Assembly: GCF_001922985.1 (NCBI RefSeq)
Contig: NZ_MRUH01000163.1
Location: 1 to 64,000, forward strand
Source of the DNA: Teredinibacter waterburyi
GTDB taxonomy: Bacteria; Pseudomonadota; Gammaproteobacteria; Pseudomonadales; Cellvibrionaceae
Direction: 5' to 3'
DNA length: 64,000 nt
The notes beneath the pieces were generated by a model that saw only the letters and a program-made list of their open reading frames with translations, was not told the origin of the DNA and searched no databases. How positions within the stretch are numbered: position 1 is the stretch's first letter; each line of letters begins with the position of its first letter. Below are positions 24,586 through 33,306 of the stretch, piece by piece. The translations under genes were made by a program, and so were the position numbers.

Positions 24586-25868
24586 GTAAACACAAAAAAA
24601 TCAGCCACTTGCTTTCCGCCGCTGCCTGCACTCTCGTGGGCGGCGGTGTACAGGCTGAAGAAATGCTGAAAGACTGGGATATTGATACCGCCGTGCTGAT
24701 CTACAACGAAACCGATCGTGTATCCGCGATGGAAGGTGTTGTTCAAGCCACAAAAGATTTCGGCGAGGGTCACATCTTCAGCGGCAAATTGGTGGTAGAC
24801 AGTTTAAGCGGCGCATCCGCGAACGGCGCGCTACCGCAACCAGAAGCACAAACCATGAGCCGTCCTTCCGGCAAGGGGCAATTTGAAACCGCCGCAGCTG
24901 AAACACCGCTGGATGATACCTTTAAAGACACACGAGTCCAGATTAACGGACAGTGGACGCAACCGCTTATGACTGACTTGCGCGCAAGTGGTGGATTACA
25001 TTTATCGAAGGAATTCGATTACCAATCAATTGCCATCAATGGCTCACTAGCAAAAGATTTTAACCGCAAAAACACCACGCTATCTGTTGGCTTCTCGCAA
25101 GCGTTCGACCAGATAAGCCCTCATGGCGGCCGCCCAGTCGCGCTATCGGATATGGTAATCGATAGCGGACAATTCGCTACAGATCAAGATTATTGGGACG
25201 CGTTCGATGCAACCCGCCAGACAGCTGGCGAAGACACCAAAAACACCACCGACCTTGTGCTAGGACTTACACAGATTATAAATCGCCGATGGATTACCCA
25301 ATTTAATGTGGGTATTTCCGATGTTAGCGGCTACATGACCGATCCATTTAAGGTTGTTACCCAAGTTGACGATCAAGGCAACGCAGTGGCGCAAACTTAT
25401 GAAAACCGTCCGGATTCGCGTAGCAAAGCGTTTTTCTTTGCCCAATCAAAAGTGCATCTGGACAAAAATATTCTCGACCTATCATACCGATACAGTCAAG
25501 ATGACTGGGGAATCGATAGCCATACCCTTGAATTACGCGATCGTTTCTCGCTCGGCGGCAAAAGCTATCTTCAACCGCACCTGCGTTACTACCAGCAAAC
25601 TGCGGCAGACTTTTATCAACGCTATCAACTCTCAAGTACCGCGCTGCCAGATTACATGAGTGCCGACTATAGGATTGGCGAAATGAGCGCTTACACAATG
25701 GGATTAAAGTACGGACGTGAGCTCGAAAATGGCCATGAATTCAGCCTCCGTTTCGAGTACTATCAACAAAGTTCTAGCGGCCCAAGCTCCGATCTACCGG
25801 CGCTAAATGGCTTAGAGTTATACCCAGAAGTAAAAGCCGCCTTCTTGCAGCTAGGGTATAGTTTTTAA
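24576..25868 (+). CDS. DUF3570 outer-membrane beta-barrel protein
   Basis: 430 residues. Signal peptide about 1-28 (LLSAAACTLVGGGVQA), then amphipathic strands rich in aromatic pairs to the end (LQLGYSF, terminal Phe), typical of an outer-membrane barrel. The early DRVSAMEGVVQATKDFGEGHIFSGKLVVDSLSGASAN block is the DUF3570 signature. Transport or electron-transfer role is unknown. ATG 24576 is chosen because GGAGG ends 6 nt before it; it overlaps the DUF4266 gene by 10 bp. It is followed by apbE after 27 bp in the same operon. Confidence 0.85.
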   Translation: MQLGKHKKISHLLSAAACTLVGGGVQAEEMLKDWDIDTAVLIYNETDRVSAMEGVVQATKDFGEGHIFSGKLVVDSLSGASANGALPQPEAQTMSRPSGKGQFETAAAETPLDDTFKDTRVQINGQWTQPLMTDLRASGGLHLSKEFDYQSIAINGSLAKDFNRKNTTLSVGFSQAFDQISPHGGRPVALSDMVIDSGQFATDQDYWDAFDATRQTAGEDTKNTTDLVLGLTQIINRRWITQFNVGISDVSGYMTDPFKVVTQVDDQGNAVAQTYENRPDSRSKAFFFAQSKVHLDKNILDLSYRYSQDDWGIDSHTLELRDRFSLGGKSYLQPHLRYYQQTAADFYQRYQLSSTALPDYMSADYRIGEMSAYTMGLKYGRELENGHEFSLRFEYYQQSSSGPSSDLPALNGLELYPEVKAAFLQLGYSF

Positions 25869-25895
25869 GTCGCAATACACTTTAATCCATAAGAA

Positions 25896-26807
25896 ATGAT
25901 GACTGGGACTTTTACGCTTCATTCGCAGGGACAAGGCACAAGCATTAAATTCAATGCTATGGCCAGCCCCTGCGAGCTGTTAATCGACACTAAAGATCCC
26001 TCACTCGTGCAGCAACTAGCGACCCTTGCCACCAACCAAGTTCGCCGAATCGAGAATACCTACAGCCGCTATCGCGACGACAATCTTTGCCACCGTATCA
26101 ATACCAGCCAAGGTCACCCCGTCACCATCGACAACGAGTGTTTCCAATTACTCTGCTACGCCGATCAGTGTTTTCAACTTTCCGATGGAATGTTCGATAT
26201 TAGCTCCGGCATATTGCGACGCGCTTGGCGATTTGACGGCAGCGACAAGATCCCAAGCCAAACCGATATCGATACGCTATTGCCGTATATTGGCTGGCAA
26301 AAAGTAGAGTTCGGCGAGAGTTTTATCAAGCTGCCATTGGGTATGGAGATCGACTTTGGCGGCATAGGCAAAGAATTTGCGGTAAGCCTAGTCGCGCAAA
26401 AATGTCGTGAAAGCGCGCCTGAAACTTCAGTAGTGGTAAACTTTGGCGGCGATATAGAAATATCTCGCCCGAAGCACGACCTCTCTCCTTGGATGATCGG
26501 CATCGAAAAACCCGACAGTGAAAATGAAGCCGAACAGCTAATAAAAATTGCCGCCGGAGCACTGGCCACGAGCGGCGACGCGCGCCGTTTTCTTCTGTAT
26601 AAAGGCGTACGCTATAGCCATGTACTCAACCCAAAAACAGGTTGGCCGATAATCGATGCGCCGCGCTCAGTCACCGTTGCCGCTAGCCAATGTATTCAGG
26701 CCGGTAGCTTAGCAACAATTGCACTGCTCCACGGCAACCGCGCAGAGGAATTCCTCAAAGCGCAAAATGTTCCCTACTGGTGTTCTCATGCGAATTCTAT
26801 TAATTGA
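25896..26807 (+). CDS. apbE: FAD:protein FMN transferase
   Basis: 303 residues. ApbE transfers FMN from FAD to a Thr or Ser of exported proteins. MASPCELLIDT near the N terminus, FDISSGILRRAWRF, DFGGIGKEFAVSLVAQKC, VVNFGGDIEIS and HVLNPKTGWPI are recognisable ApbE blocks; the Asp/Thr metal site region near the C terminus is present as SLATIALLHGN. I see no signal peptide or lipobox, unlike many ApbE proteins, so export or a cytoplasmic site is unclear. It lies after DUF3570 and overlaps the regulator gene by 20 bp. Confidence 0.88.
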   Translation: MMTGTFTLHSQGQGTSIKFNAMASPCELLIDTKDPSLVQQLATLATNQVRRIENTYSRYRDDNLCHRINTSQGHPVTIDNECFQLLCYADQCFQLSDGMFDISSGILRRAWRFDGSDKIPSQTDIDTLLPYIGWQKVEFGESFIKLPLGMEIDFGGIGKEFAVSLVAQKCRESAPETSVVVNFGGDIEISRPKHDLSPWMIGIEKPDSENEAEQLIKIAAGALATSGDARRFLLYKGVRYSHVLNPKTGWPIIDAPRSVTVAASQCIQAGSLATIALLHGNRAEEFLKAQNVPYWCSHANSIN

Positions 26808-27465
26808 AGATGACCAACTGCTCGGCGAAGGTATTTGCAGCAGCTTAAAGTATTTTAGCTATACCGTAGACTGGCTTACACAAGGCAAGCCCGCGCTCGC
26901 AGTACTAACATCACAAAACAGCGAATCGTTTGATCTCGTGATTCTTGATCTAGGCTTACCCGATATTGATGGTATCGAGCTATTGAAGAAAATACGAAGC
27001 AGCCAAAATACCGTGCCGGTTCTAGTGCTAACCGCACGCGATCAAATTGAAGATAAGCTCGACGGGCTTAATACCGGTGCCGACGATTACATGGTAAAAC
27101 CCTTTGACGTGCGCGAACTCGACGCCAGAATTAAAGCACTGGTGCGGCGTAAAAGTGGCAATAGTTCGGAACAGATTGTAATAGGTAAAACCACCCTTGA
27201 CTGCAGCGCGCGCAAACTAAACTGTGCTGACAAAAACTTTGATTTAACTCGACGCGAATACCCCATTATTCGCGCATTCTTCGAAAATCCCGACAAAATA
27301 TTTTCGCGTGAAAAATTAGAGTCGCAATCTTACGGTTGGAGCGATGAGGTCGAAAGCAATGCTTTAGAGGTTCACATCCACAACATTCGAAAAAAGCTCG
27401 GCAACAACGCCATCAAAACCATTCGCGGCGTTGGCTATATGCTAGTTTCAAACAGTCTCGGCTAA
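26788..27465 (+). CDS. OmpR-family response regulator (PmrA/QseB-like)
   Basis: 225 residues. The receiver domain has acidic pocket EDD (7-9), phospho-acceptor Asp54 in VILDLGLPDIDG, a conserved Thr in LVLTARD and Lys in DYMVKPFD. A C-terminal winged helix (about 130-225) has FDLTRREYPIIRAFF and EVHIHNIRKKLG. It belongs to the PmrA/QseB branch by impression. The start is ATG 26788, inside the end of apbE. A PmrA-like box precedes the operon, so it may control its own operon. The kinase gene follows after 6 bp. Confidence 0.92.
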   Translation: MRILLIEDDQLLGEGICSSLKYFSYTVDWLTQGKPALAVLTSQNSESFDLVILDLGLPDIDGIELLKKIRSSQNTVPVLVLTARDQIEDKLDGLNTGADDYMVKPFDVRELDARIKALVRRKSGNSSEQIVIGKTTLDCSARKLNCADKNFDLTRREYPIIRAFFENPDKIFSREKLESQSYGWSDEVESNALEVHIHNIRKKLGNNAIKTIRGVGYMLVSNSLG

Positions 27466-27471
27466 CTCTTT

Positions 27472-28908
27472 ATGCGCTCAATAAAACTACGGATAACGCT
27501 GAGTATCGTAATCTGCTTAATCGCCGCTAACTTTGCTGCCGGCTACTACATAGTTGTGGATACAAAAGAAGAGCTTACCGAGCTATTCAATGCCGAACAG
27601 GCACAGCTTGCGCGCATTATTGACAGCATCATTGCCCGCGGAATATCTTCACCAGAAGATATCGCCTCTATTGCCGATGTCGCCAACATCAATGAAGACC
27701 GCTATTCAAACAGCGGCCACCACTACGAGAAAAAGCTCGCGTTTCAAGTTTGGGACAAGGAAGGCAATCTATGGATGATGTCGCGTAATGCACCTCTCTA
27801 TCCGCTCTCAGCCCAAACGCCGGGATTCAGCAAAATACAATACGGCGATGCTGTATGGCATATTTTTTCGCTCTACTCATCGGCAAGCAGCTCGTGGATT
27901 TACACCGCGCAACGTGCTGAAGTTCGCGACGAGCTCATAGGCCTGATAATTTTAGACCTTCTCATCCCACTATTATTTATCACGTTAATCGTTATCGCTG
28001 TTGTCACTATCTGTGTACATCTTGGCACCCTACCAATCAAACGCTTTACCGCCGCCTTACAGGAGCGCGATGACACTAATCTAGCCAGCCTAGACACCCA
28101 ACTTCCCGCAGAACTGGAACCTATTCGCCACGCAGTTAACAATCTTTTACGACAAGTGAATGAAGCTTTGAATCGCGAACGCAGTTTTAATGCCGACGCC
28201 GCGCACGAACTACGCACTCCACTCGCAGCGCTGCGAGTACACGCGCAAAACCTTCAGCTTGGCCAGCAAGTTTCCGGCGAAACCGCAAATGCAGTAAACA
28301 AAATTATTTTAAGTATCGACAAAATGGTTCACACCGTAGAGCAGCTACTACTCTTAAACCGCCTAGACGCGCACCGACTGTACGATCTTGCCGATTCAGT
28401 AAACCTTGCCAGTCTCACGCGTGAAACAATTGCCGAACTACCCGCAGCAGCCCTTTCAGATTACGATTTCGAATTGCAAACACCAACCTCAACCACAACT
28501 AGCCGCGACGAAGCTAGCGACGAAGCTAGCGACGAAGCTAGCGAAGAAGAGTGGAACGAAGCGGTGCTTTCTATTCGCGGCAACCACAACTTATTGCGCA
28601 ACCTCGTACGCAACCTCATAGAAAACGCCTACAAATACAGCGCTCACAACACGGCCATTAAAATTGCGATTGAAATATCAGATAAGTATTTAACCCTGAC
28701 CGTAATCGACCAAGGTCCGGGCATGACCGATGAACAAAAAGCGAACGCGACCGATCGCTTTTACCGCGTTTCTGATCGACAACAATATGGAACAGGCTTA
28801 GGGCTTTCTATTGTGATGAGAATTGTCACACTGCATAAGGCCGAACTCTCGTTTAACGATAATCCAGATGGACATGGTTTAGCGTGCAGCGTAAAGTTTT
28901 TACGGTAA
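27472..28908 (+). CDS. Sensor histidine kinase, QseC/PmrB-like
   Basis: 478 residues. Membrane spans at about 8-28 and 160-182 enclose a periplasmic sensor domain of about 130 residues. A HAMP-like linker leads to the H-box DAAHELRTPLAAL with His245, N-box NLVRNLIENAYKYS, DQGPGM and GTGLGLSIV. A short in-frame repeat (Asp-Glu-Ala-Ser) sits between H-box and N-box. The partner is the regulator 6 bp upstream. The signal is unknown; metals or redox stress are possible given the operon. Confidence 0.92.
   Translation: MRSIKLRITLSIVICLIAANFAAGYYIVVDTKEELTELFNAEQAQLARIIDSIIARGISSPEDIASIADVANINEDRYSNSGHHYEKKLAFQVWDKEGNLWMMSRNAPLYPLSAQTPGFSKIQYGDAVWHIFSLYSSASSSWIYTAQRAEVRDELIGLIILDLLIPLLFITLIVIAVVTICVHLGTLPIKRFTAALQERDDTNLASLDTQLPAELEPIRHAVNNLLRQVNEALNRERSFNADAAHELRTPLAALRVHAQNLQLGQQVSGETANAVNKIILSIDKMVHTVEQLLLLNRLDAHRLYDLADSVNLASLTRETIAELPAAALSDYDFELQTPTSTTTSRDEASDEASDEASEEEWNEAVLSIRGNHNLLRNLVRNLIENAYKYSAHNTAIKIAIEISDKYLTLTVIDQGPGMTDEQKANATDRFYRVSDRQQYGTGLGLSIVMRIVTLHKAELSFNDNPDGHGLACSVKFLR
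28507..28542 (+). repeat. In-frame 12-bp tandem repeat, three copies
   Basis: GACGAAGCTAGC repeats three times exactly inside the histidine kinase gene, encoding Asp-Glu-Ala-Ser units in the linker between the dimerisation and ATPase domains. Confidence 0.9.
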
Positions 28909-28929
28909 GCGCAAATCTAAACACCTAAA

Positions 28930-29778
28930 TTAACGAGATACGCGAAGAAGAAAACGGTCCATCCAACGAACCGGCAAGACAATATTCAGTAGCGCCATTA
29001 GATAGGTGGGAAAGGTAACAAAGTAACGTGCTTTTGGCCGTTTAGACTCCAACGCGTGAATCAGCTTATCAACCACTGCCGATGCGGGAAGCGTAAATTT
29101 AGACGCAGGACCAACTTTATTTAAGCGTTCTAGAGCATAGCTATAGAGTTCTTCATGACGACTTTTTGAAAAATCGATATGCTCTTGCATCGCCGCCAAC
29201 GCATTTTTACGGAAATTTGAGGTTATTGGGCCGGGTTCGATTAACACGACTTTTACATTAGTATCGGTAAGTTCAATACGCAACGTATCGGTTAAACCCT
29301 CAAGTGCAAATTTACTGGCATTGTAGGCACCACGCATTGGCATCGCGGTAAAACCCAACACTGAGCTATTTTGAATAATACGAGCGTCGTCGAGTTTTAG
29401 AAAATAAGGCAACAGCTTTACGGTAAGTTCATGGGTACCAAACAGATTAGACTCGAACTGATGTCGCAACGCATCGCGAGTTAAATCTTCCACCGCACCT
29501 GGCAAGCCATAGGCCGCATTGTTAAACAACGCGAACAACTTACCGTTGGTAATGGCGACAACCTCGCTCACAACCCGCTCAATATCAGAACTGGAACGCA
29601 TCTCCAATAGTAAGACATGCTCAATACCGGCATCGACTAGAGGCGACCGATCCTCATCACGGCGTACCGTCGCTATCACCCTATAACCACGTTGGTGCAA
29701 CGTCAGTGCCGCACAAAGACCTATTCCGCTGGAACAGCCGGTAATTAAAATTGCTTTCTGGCCCTGATTGTTCGCCAT
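28930..29778 (-). CDS. Short-chain dehydrogenase/reductase
   Basis: 282 residues of the classical SDR fold: cofactor loop TGCSSGIG (13-20), NNAA near 86, catalytic Ser138/Ser139, Tyr152 and Lys156 in AYNASKFALEGL, then PGPI. Arg39/Arg40 after the second strand suggest NADP preference. The hydrophobic C terminus (YLMALLNIVLPVRWMDRFLL) might contact the membrane. Substrate cannot be assigned. It is convergent with the histidine kinase gene (21 bp) and lies about 90 bp downstream of djlA. Confidence 0.88.
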   Translation of the reverse strand: MANNQGQKAILITGCSSGIGLCAALTLHQRGYRVIATVRRDEDRSPLVDAGIEHVLLLEMRSSSDIERVVSEVVAITNGKLFALFNNAAYGLPGAVEDLTRDALRHQFESNLFGTHELTVKLLPYFLKLDDARIIQNSSVLGFTAMPMRGAYNASKFALEGLTDTLRIELTDTNVKVVLIEPGPITSNFRKNALAAMQEHIDFSKSRHEELYSYALERLNKVGPASKFTLPASAVVDKLIHALESKRPKARYFVTFPTYLMALLNIVLPVRWMDRFLLRVSR

Positions 29779-29867
29779 GAGCTAGTCAAAACACTCCATT
29801 AAAAAAATTGAGGGTGAATGGATATATCGTCAATTGCTTAGACAACTTTTGCCAACCAAAGTCTCAA

Positions 29868-30680
29868 CTACTTTTTTCTTTGCTTACGAATAAGTTCGTA
29901 GGCCGCTTGTATTTCCTGTGCCCGCTCGGTGGCTACTTTCACCATATCTTCTGGCACACCTCGGCCGGTAAGTTTATCGGGGTGGTATTCGCTCATCAGT
30001 TTACGATAGGCTTTTTTCAGTTCGGGATCAGTCACGCTAGACTCTACGCCTAACGCTTTATAGGCAAGTTCAAGTTCGGAGGCACTGTTGTAGCTACCTT
30101 GCTGACCGCTGCTGGAACCACCGCCACTTCGATAAAAATGCGTTTGTGCCCGTACCATTCCCATTAAGTGGTTAAATGCAAAGCGCGAGTAACCTAGGCC
30201 GCGAGCAATATCAAATAGCAACCGCTCTTCTTCTTGGTGCAACTCTCCATCGGCGTAAGCAAGGGTGATTAAATATACCAACAGGATTTGTTTTAGATCC
30301 CCGTAAGGGCCGCACACCTTGGCAAAATTTGCTATGCATTCCTCTACCGAGAAGTCTGCCGACGAGCCTTTTTTGAATAGCTCTATCGCTAACTTCCGTC
30401 CTTCTGCACTCAAGCCCATTTTGGTCATCATGGCTTCGGTGCCACTAATTTCTTCTTGTGAAATTCGACCGTCGGCTTTCGCTATTTGGCCTAACAAGGG
30501 AAATACCGTTTCGAATAGAGCGCGTTCAACCTGGGCACGCTTTTCTGGATTAAAACTACCCTCCAGACTTGCCCGCCCCTTGTCGAACATGTGCCCGACT
30601 AAAACACCGGCTATCGCCCCGAATGGCCCAAGCGTATAAAAACCTATGGCTCCGGCTATAATCTTTCCTATCACGTGCAA
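29868..30680 (-). CDS. djlA: Membrane co-chaperone DjlA
   Basis: 270 residues with the DjlA layout: an N-terminal glycine-rich membrane span (about 6-30), a central TerB-like helical domain (about 50-190) containing EEISGTEAMM and ADGELHQEEERLL, a Ser/Gly/Gln linker, and a C-terminal J domain (about 205-270) with HPD in MSEYHPDKLTG. It stimulates DnaK ATPase near the inner membrane; in E. coli it is linked to envelope signalling. It lies 14 bp downstream of the DnaJ-related gene. Confidence 0.93.
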   Translation of the reverse strand: MHVIGKIIAGAIGFYTLGPFGAIAGVLVGHMFDKGRASLEGSFNPEKRAQVERALFETVFPLLGQIAKADGRISQEEISGTEAMMTKMGLSAEGRKLAIELFKKGSSADFSVEECIANFAKVCGPYGDLKQILLVYLITLAYADGELHQEEERLLFDIARGLGYSRFAFNHLMGMVRAQTHFYRSGGGSSSGQQGSYNSASELELAYKALGVESSVTDPELKKAYRKLMSEYHPDKLTGRGVPEDMVKVATERAQEIQAAYELIRKQRKK

Positions 30681-30694
30681 TAACTCCCAAATCT

Positions 30695-31387
30695 CTAGGC
30701 TTTCGCCCCATAACGTGTTTTTAATACTTCGTACGCGGAGGTTACCGCAACAAACTGGTCAGCATCACCACCGCGATCGGGGTGATGTTGGTGCGCCAAG
30801 GCTCTGTATCGCGTTTGAATAATCTGCCAGTCGACGGTTGTTTCTGGCAGTTCAAATACTTTCAGCGCCTCGTCAATGTCATCTTGCGATTCAAACCTAC
30901 GCCAGAAACTGGCCATAAGCTCTGCGACATTTTCGGCGTTAGCTTCGCGGTAATGCTTAAAGTCTGTGTAGAAGCGTCGTAATTCAGCGCTACTATCACT
31001 ACTATCTATGGCTTTGCTAGTCGCGCAGTCTAAACCGCTCGGCTCGCCAGAAACCACTTCTACAGTTTCAAACGAAGCATGCAATTCCACACCAAACGCC
31101 GTCGGCCTGAGCCGATAGCGTAAATCATCAAGCTCCTGCAACATAAAAAAACTATTACGTAATAAATAATGTTTTTGGAACAATGCCAGCAATACGTCTT
31201 CTGCGAATACTATTGGCAAATGTTTGAACACGAAAACCATCAGATCGTGCTCGCGAATTAATACTGGCGACGATACTTTTATATCTCGCTGCTGCCAACC
31301 TTCGTCCAAGAATTTCTGTACAAGCAACCTGATCTCTACGACGGGAAGCGTTGCGGGTATCTCACCGCTTGAATCAAGCGTCGGCAC
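30695..31387 (-). CDS. DnaJ-related protein with C-terminal J domain
   Basis: 230 residues. The N-terminal 150 residues (KFLDEGWQQRDIKVSSPVLIREHDLMVFVFKHLP and LALFQKHYLLRNSFFMLQELDDL) match the DNAJ-related N-terminal domain; the C-terminal 60 residues are a J domain with HPD in LAHQHHPDRGGD. It should recruit DnaK, but the client is unknown. It is followed by djlA, giving two J proteins in tandem, and preceded by a small lipoprotein gene. Confidence 0.85.
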   Translation of the reverse strand: MPTLDSSGEIPATLPVVEIRLLVQKFLDEGWQQRDIKVSSPVLIREHDLMVFVFKHLPIVFAEDVLLALFQKHYLLRNSFFMLQELDDLRYRLRPTAFGVELHASFETVEVVSGEPSGLDCATSKAIDSSDSSAELRRFYTDFKHYREANAENVAELMASFWRRFESQDDIDEALKVFELPETTVDWQIIQTRYRALAHQHHPDRGGDADQFVAVTSAYEVLKTRYGAKA

Positions 31388-31393
31388 TACAAC

Positions 31394-31711
31394 CTACTCA
31401 GTGCCGGAATCATCAAGTGCAGGGACGACTAACTTGACGTCTTCAGTTGAATCACTGGCTGGGCCAGGGTCAACCTGCGAAGGAATGACCATAGGCTTTT
31501 CGATATGGCTTGCATCAACCTCTAGACAGTCACGAGAAAAGGTTTGCATATCTTTTTCTGTCCACTCGGGATTGGGCTTGTCTAGCATAAGGTCACACTC
31601 GTCTTGACTGAGTGTTGGTTCGCTACAGGCGACAAGCAGACTCAAAAAAAACAAGGTTATAGGTAACGAAAATCGTTTCGCCCAAGCACCATCAAATAGG
31701 GTTGTCTTCAT
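31394..31711 (-). CDS. Small putative lipoprotein
   Basis: 105 residues. A hydrophobic stretch (LPITLFFLSLLVAC) ends in a lipobox-like LVAC, so the mature protein would be lipidated. It has two more cysteines (QDECDLM and SRDCLEV) and an acidic low-complexity tail. No family recognised. ATG 31711 has GAGAAG just upstream; GTG at 31744 is a longer alternative. It lies between cysS and the DnaJ-related gene on the same strand. Confidence 0.6.
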   Translation of the reverse strand: MKTTLFDGAWAKRFSLPITLFFLSLLVACSEPTLSQDECDLMLDKPNPEWTEKDMQTFSRDCLEVDASHIEKPMVIPSQVDPGPASDSTEDVKLVVPALDDSGTE

Positions 31712-31754
31712 ATACTTCTCAATCGTTTTAAAATACTGACGCACGGTAATAGCG

Positions 31755-33131
31755 CTACTCGCGACGCCATTTAGTGCCTTCGCGCGAATCCTCTAGGACA
31801 ATACCTTTAGCTTTGAGTTCTTGGCGAATTTCATCGGCTCGAGCATATTGCTTGTCGAGTTTAGCCTGTTGTCGAGCGGCGATAGCGTCTTCTATCCAAG
31901 TGCTGTCTTCGTCGGTATCCCCCTGAAACCAAGCTTCTGGCTCGGCTTGCAACAATCCCATCAAGCTCCCTAACTGCAGCATGGTGGCTTTAGTTTCAAA
32001 CAATTGCTGTTCGCTATACTCTTCTGGCTTATTTAGAATTTTGGCCAATTGATGTAGCTCACTAATCGCGAGCGGCGTATTTAAATCGTCAAGCAAAGCG
32101 ATGTAACCGGGATTATCATTTAGCTCGACAGCACCGGCTATGACGGTATTCGTTTTACGCAACGCGCTGTAAAGTGAATCTAAACTCGACTTCGATTGCT
32201 CAAGCAATTCGTAAGAGAAATCCAACCCCGAACGGTATTGGGCGGAAAGCAGCGCAAAGCGAATCACCTCGCCTGGGTAACGTTCCAGCAGTTCACGTAC
32301 GGTGCGAAAATTGCCGAGCGACTTTGACATTTTTTCGCCATCGATATTGATGTAACCATTGTGCATCCAGTAGCGAACATATTGTTCTCCGTCATGTGCG
32401 CACTGGCTTTGAGCCAGTTCATTTTCATGATGAGGAAAAATAAGATCGCGGCCACCGCCATGAATATCAATGGTATTGCCAAGATGTTTTTCGATCATCG
32501 CCGAACATTCCAAATGCCAGCCGGGACGACCGCGCCCCCAAGCACTGCTCCAGCCCGGCTCGTCATCATTACTGGGCTTCCACAAAACAAAATCCCCGCC
32601 GTAGCGCTTATAGCTTGCGACTTCAACCCGGGCGCCTTCTAACATATCTTCCAATGCGCGATTGGAAAGCTTGCCGTAATCACTCATAGATTTCACATCA
32701 AACAATACATGCCCTTCAGCTTCATACGCGTGTCCGCGCTCTATCAAGGCCTGAATCATGGCTAACATTTCGTCAATATGATCGGTTGCATAGGGAACAA
32801 TTGTTGGCTCGAGTGTATTTAACTCTGCCATGTCCAAACCGTATTGCTCTGCGAAATAGCTTGAGAGTTCGCCGATTGAGCGCCCTTGCTCAACCGCAGC
32901 CTTCATAATTTTATCGTCGATATCGGTAATATTGCGGGCGTAAATCACCTGCGGATAAAGTGAATTCAACAAACGGAATAAAGTATCGAATACCACCACC
33001 GGGCGAGCATTACCTATGTGTACAAGGTTGTAGACCGTCGGGCCGCAGACATACATTTTGATGCAGTCTGGATCGATGGGCTGAAACAGTTCTTTTTTGC
33101 GCGTCGCGGTGTTATAAATTTTGAGCGTCAT
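31755..33131 (-). CDS. cysS: Cysteinyl-tRNA synthetase
   Basis: 458 residues of class I aminoacyl-tRNA synthetase. [18 protein letters not shown] holds zinc ligand Cys29 and the HIGH-like motif, later zinc ligands lie in LECSAM and HHENELAQS, and KMSKSLGN is the ATP-binding loop. Length matches E. coli CysS (461). It charges tRNA-Cys in the cytoplasm. It sits downstream of glnS on the same strand with a 175-bp gap, the familiar cysS-glnS-ppiB-lpxH neighbourhood. Confidence 0.97.
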   Translation of the reverse strand: MTLKIYNTATRKKELFQPIDPDCIKMYVCGPTVYNLVHIGNARPVVVFDTLFRLLNSLYPQVIYARNITDIDDKIMKAAVEQGRSIGELSSYFAEQYGLDMAELNTLEPTIVPYATDHIDEMLAMIQALIERGHAYEAEGHVLFDVKSMSDYGKLSNRALEDMLEGARVEVASYKRYGGDFVLWKPSNDDEPGWSSAWGRGRPGWHLECSAMIEKHLGNTIDIHGGGRDLIFPHHENELAQSQCAHDGEQYVRYWMHNGYINIDGEKMSKSLGNFRTVRELLERYPGEVIRFALLSAQYRSGLDFSYELLEQSKSSLDSLYSALRKTNTVIAGAVELNDNPGYIALLDDLNTPLAISELHQLAKILNKPEEYSEQQLFETKATMLQLGSLMGLLQAEPEAWFQGDTDEDSTWIEDAIAARQQAKLDKQYARADEIRQELKAKGIVLEDSREGTKWRRE

Positions 33132-33306
33132 GTGATTCCGGATTTGGTCGGCCGGTACACGCTGTGTACCGGAAAATGAATTATTGTTTTAAGCTAATCT
33201 CTGTCGCCCATGTTTAATTGAGCGTAATTTAAACTGCGGCTATCCCTAGCCGAGAACCGTTGTTTAAACGCAGTGGCATCCGTAACCCGTGCCTTAACCC
33301 ACGTCA

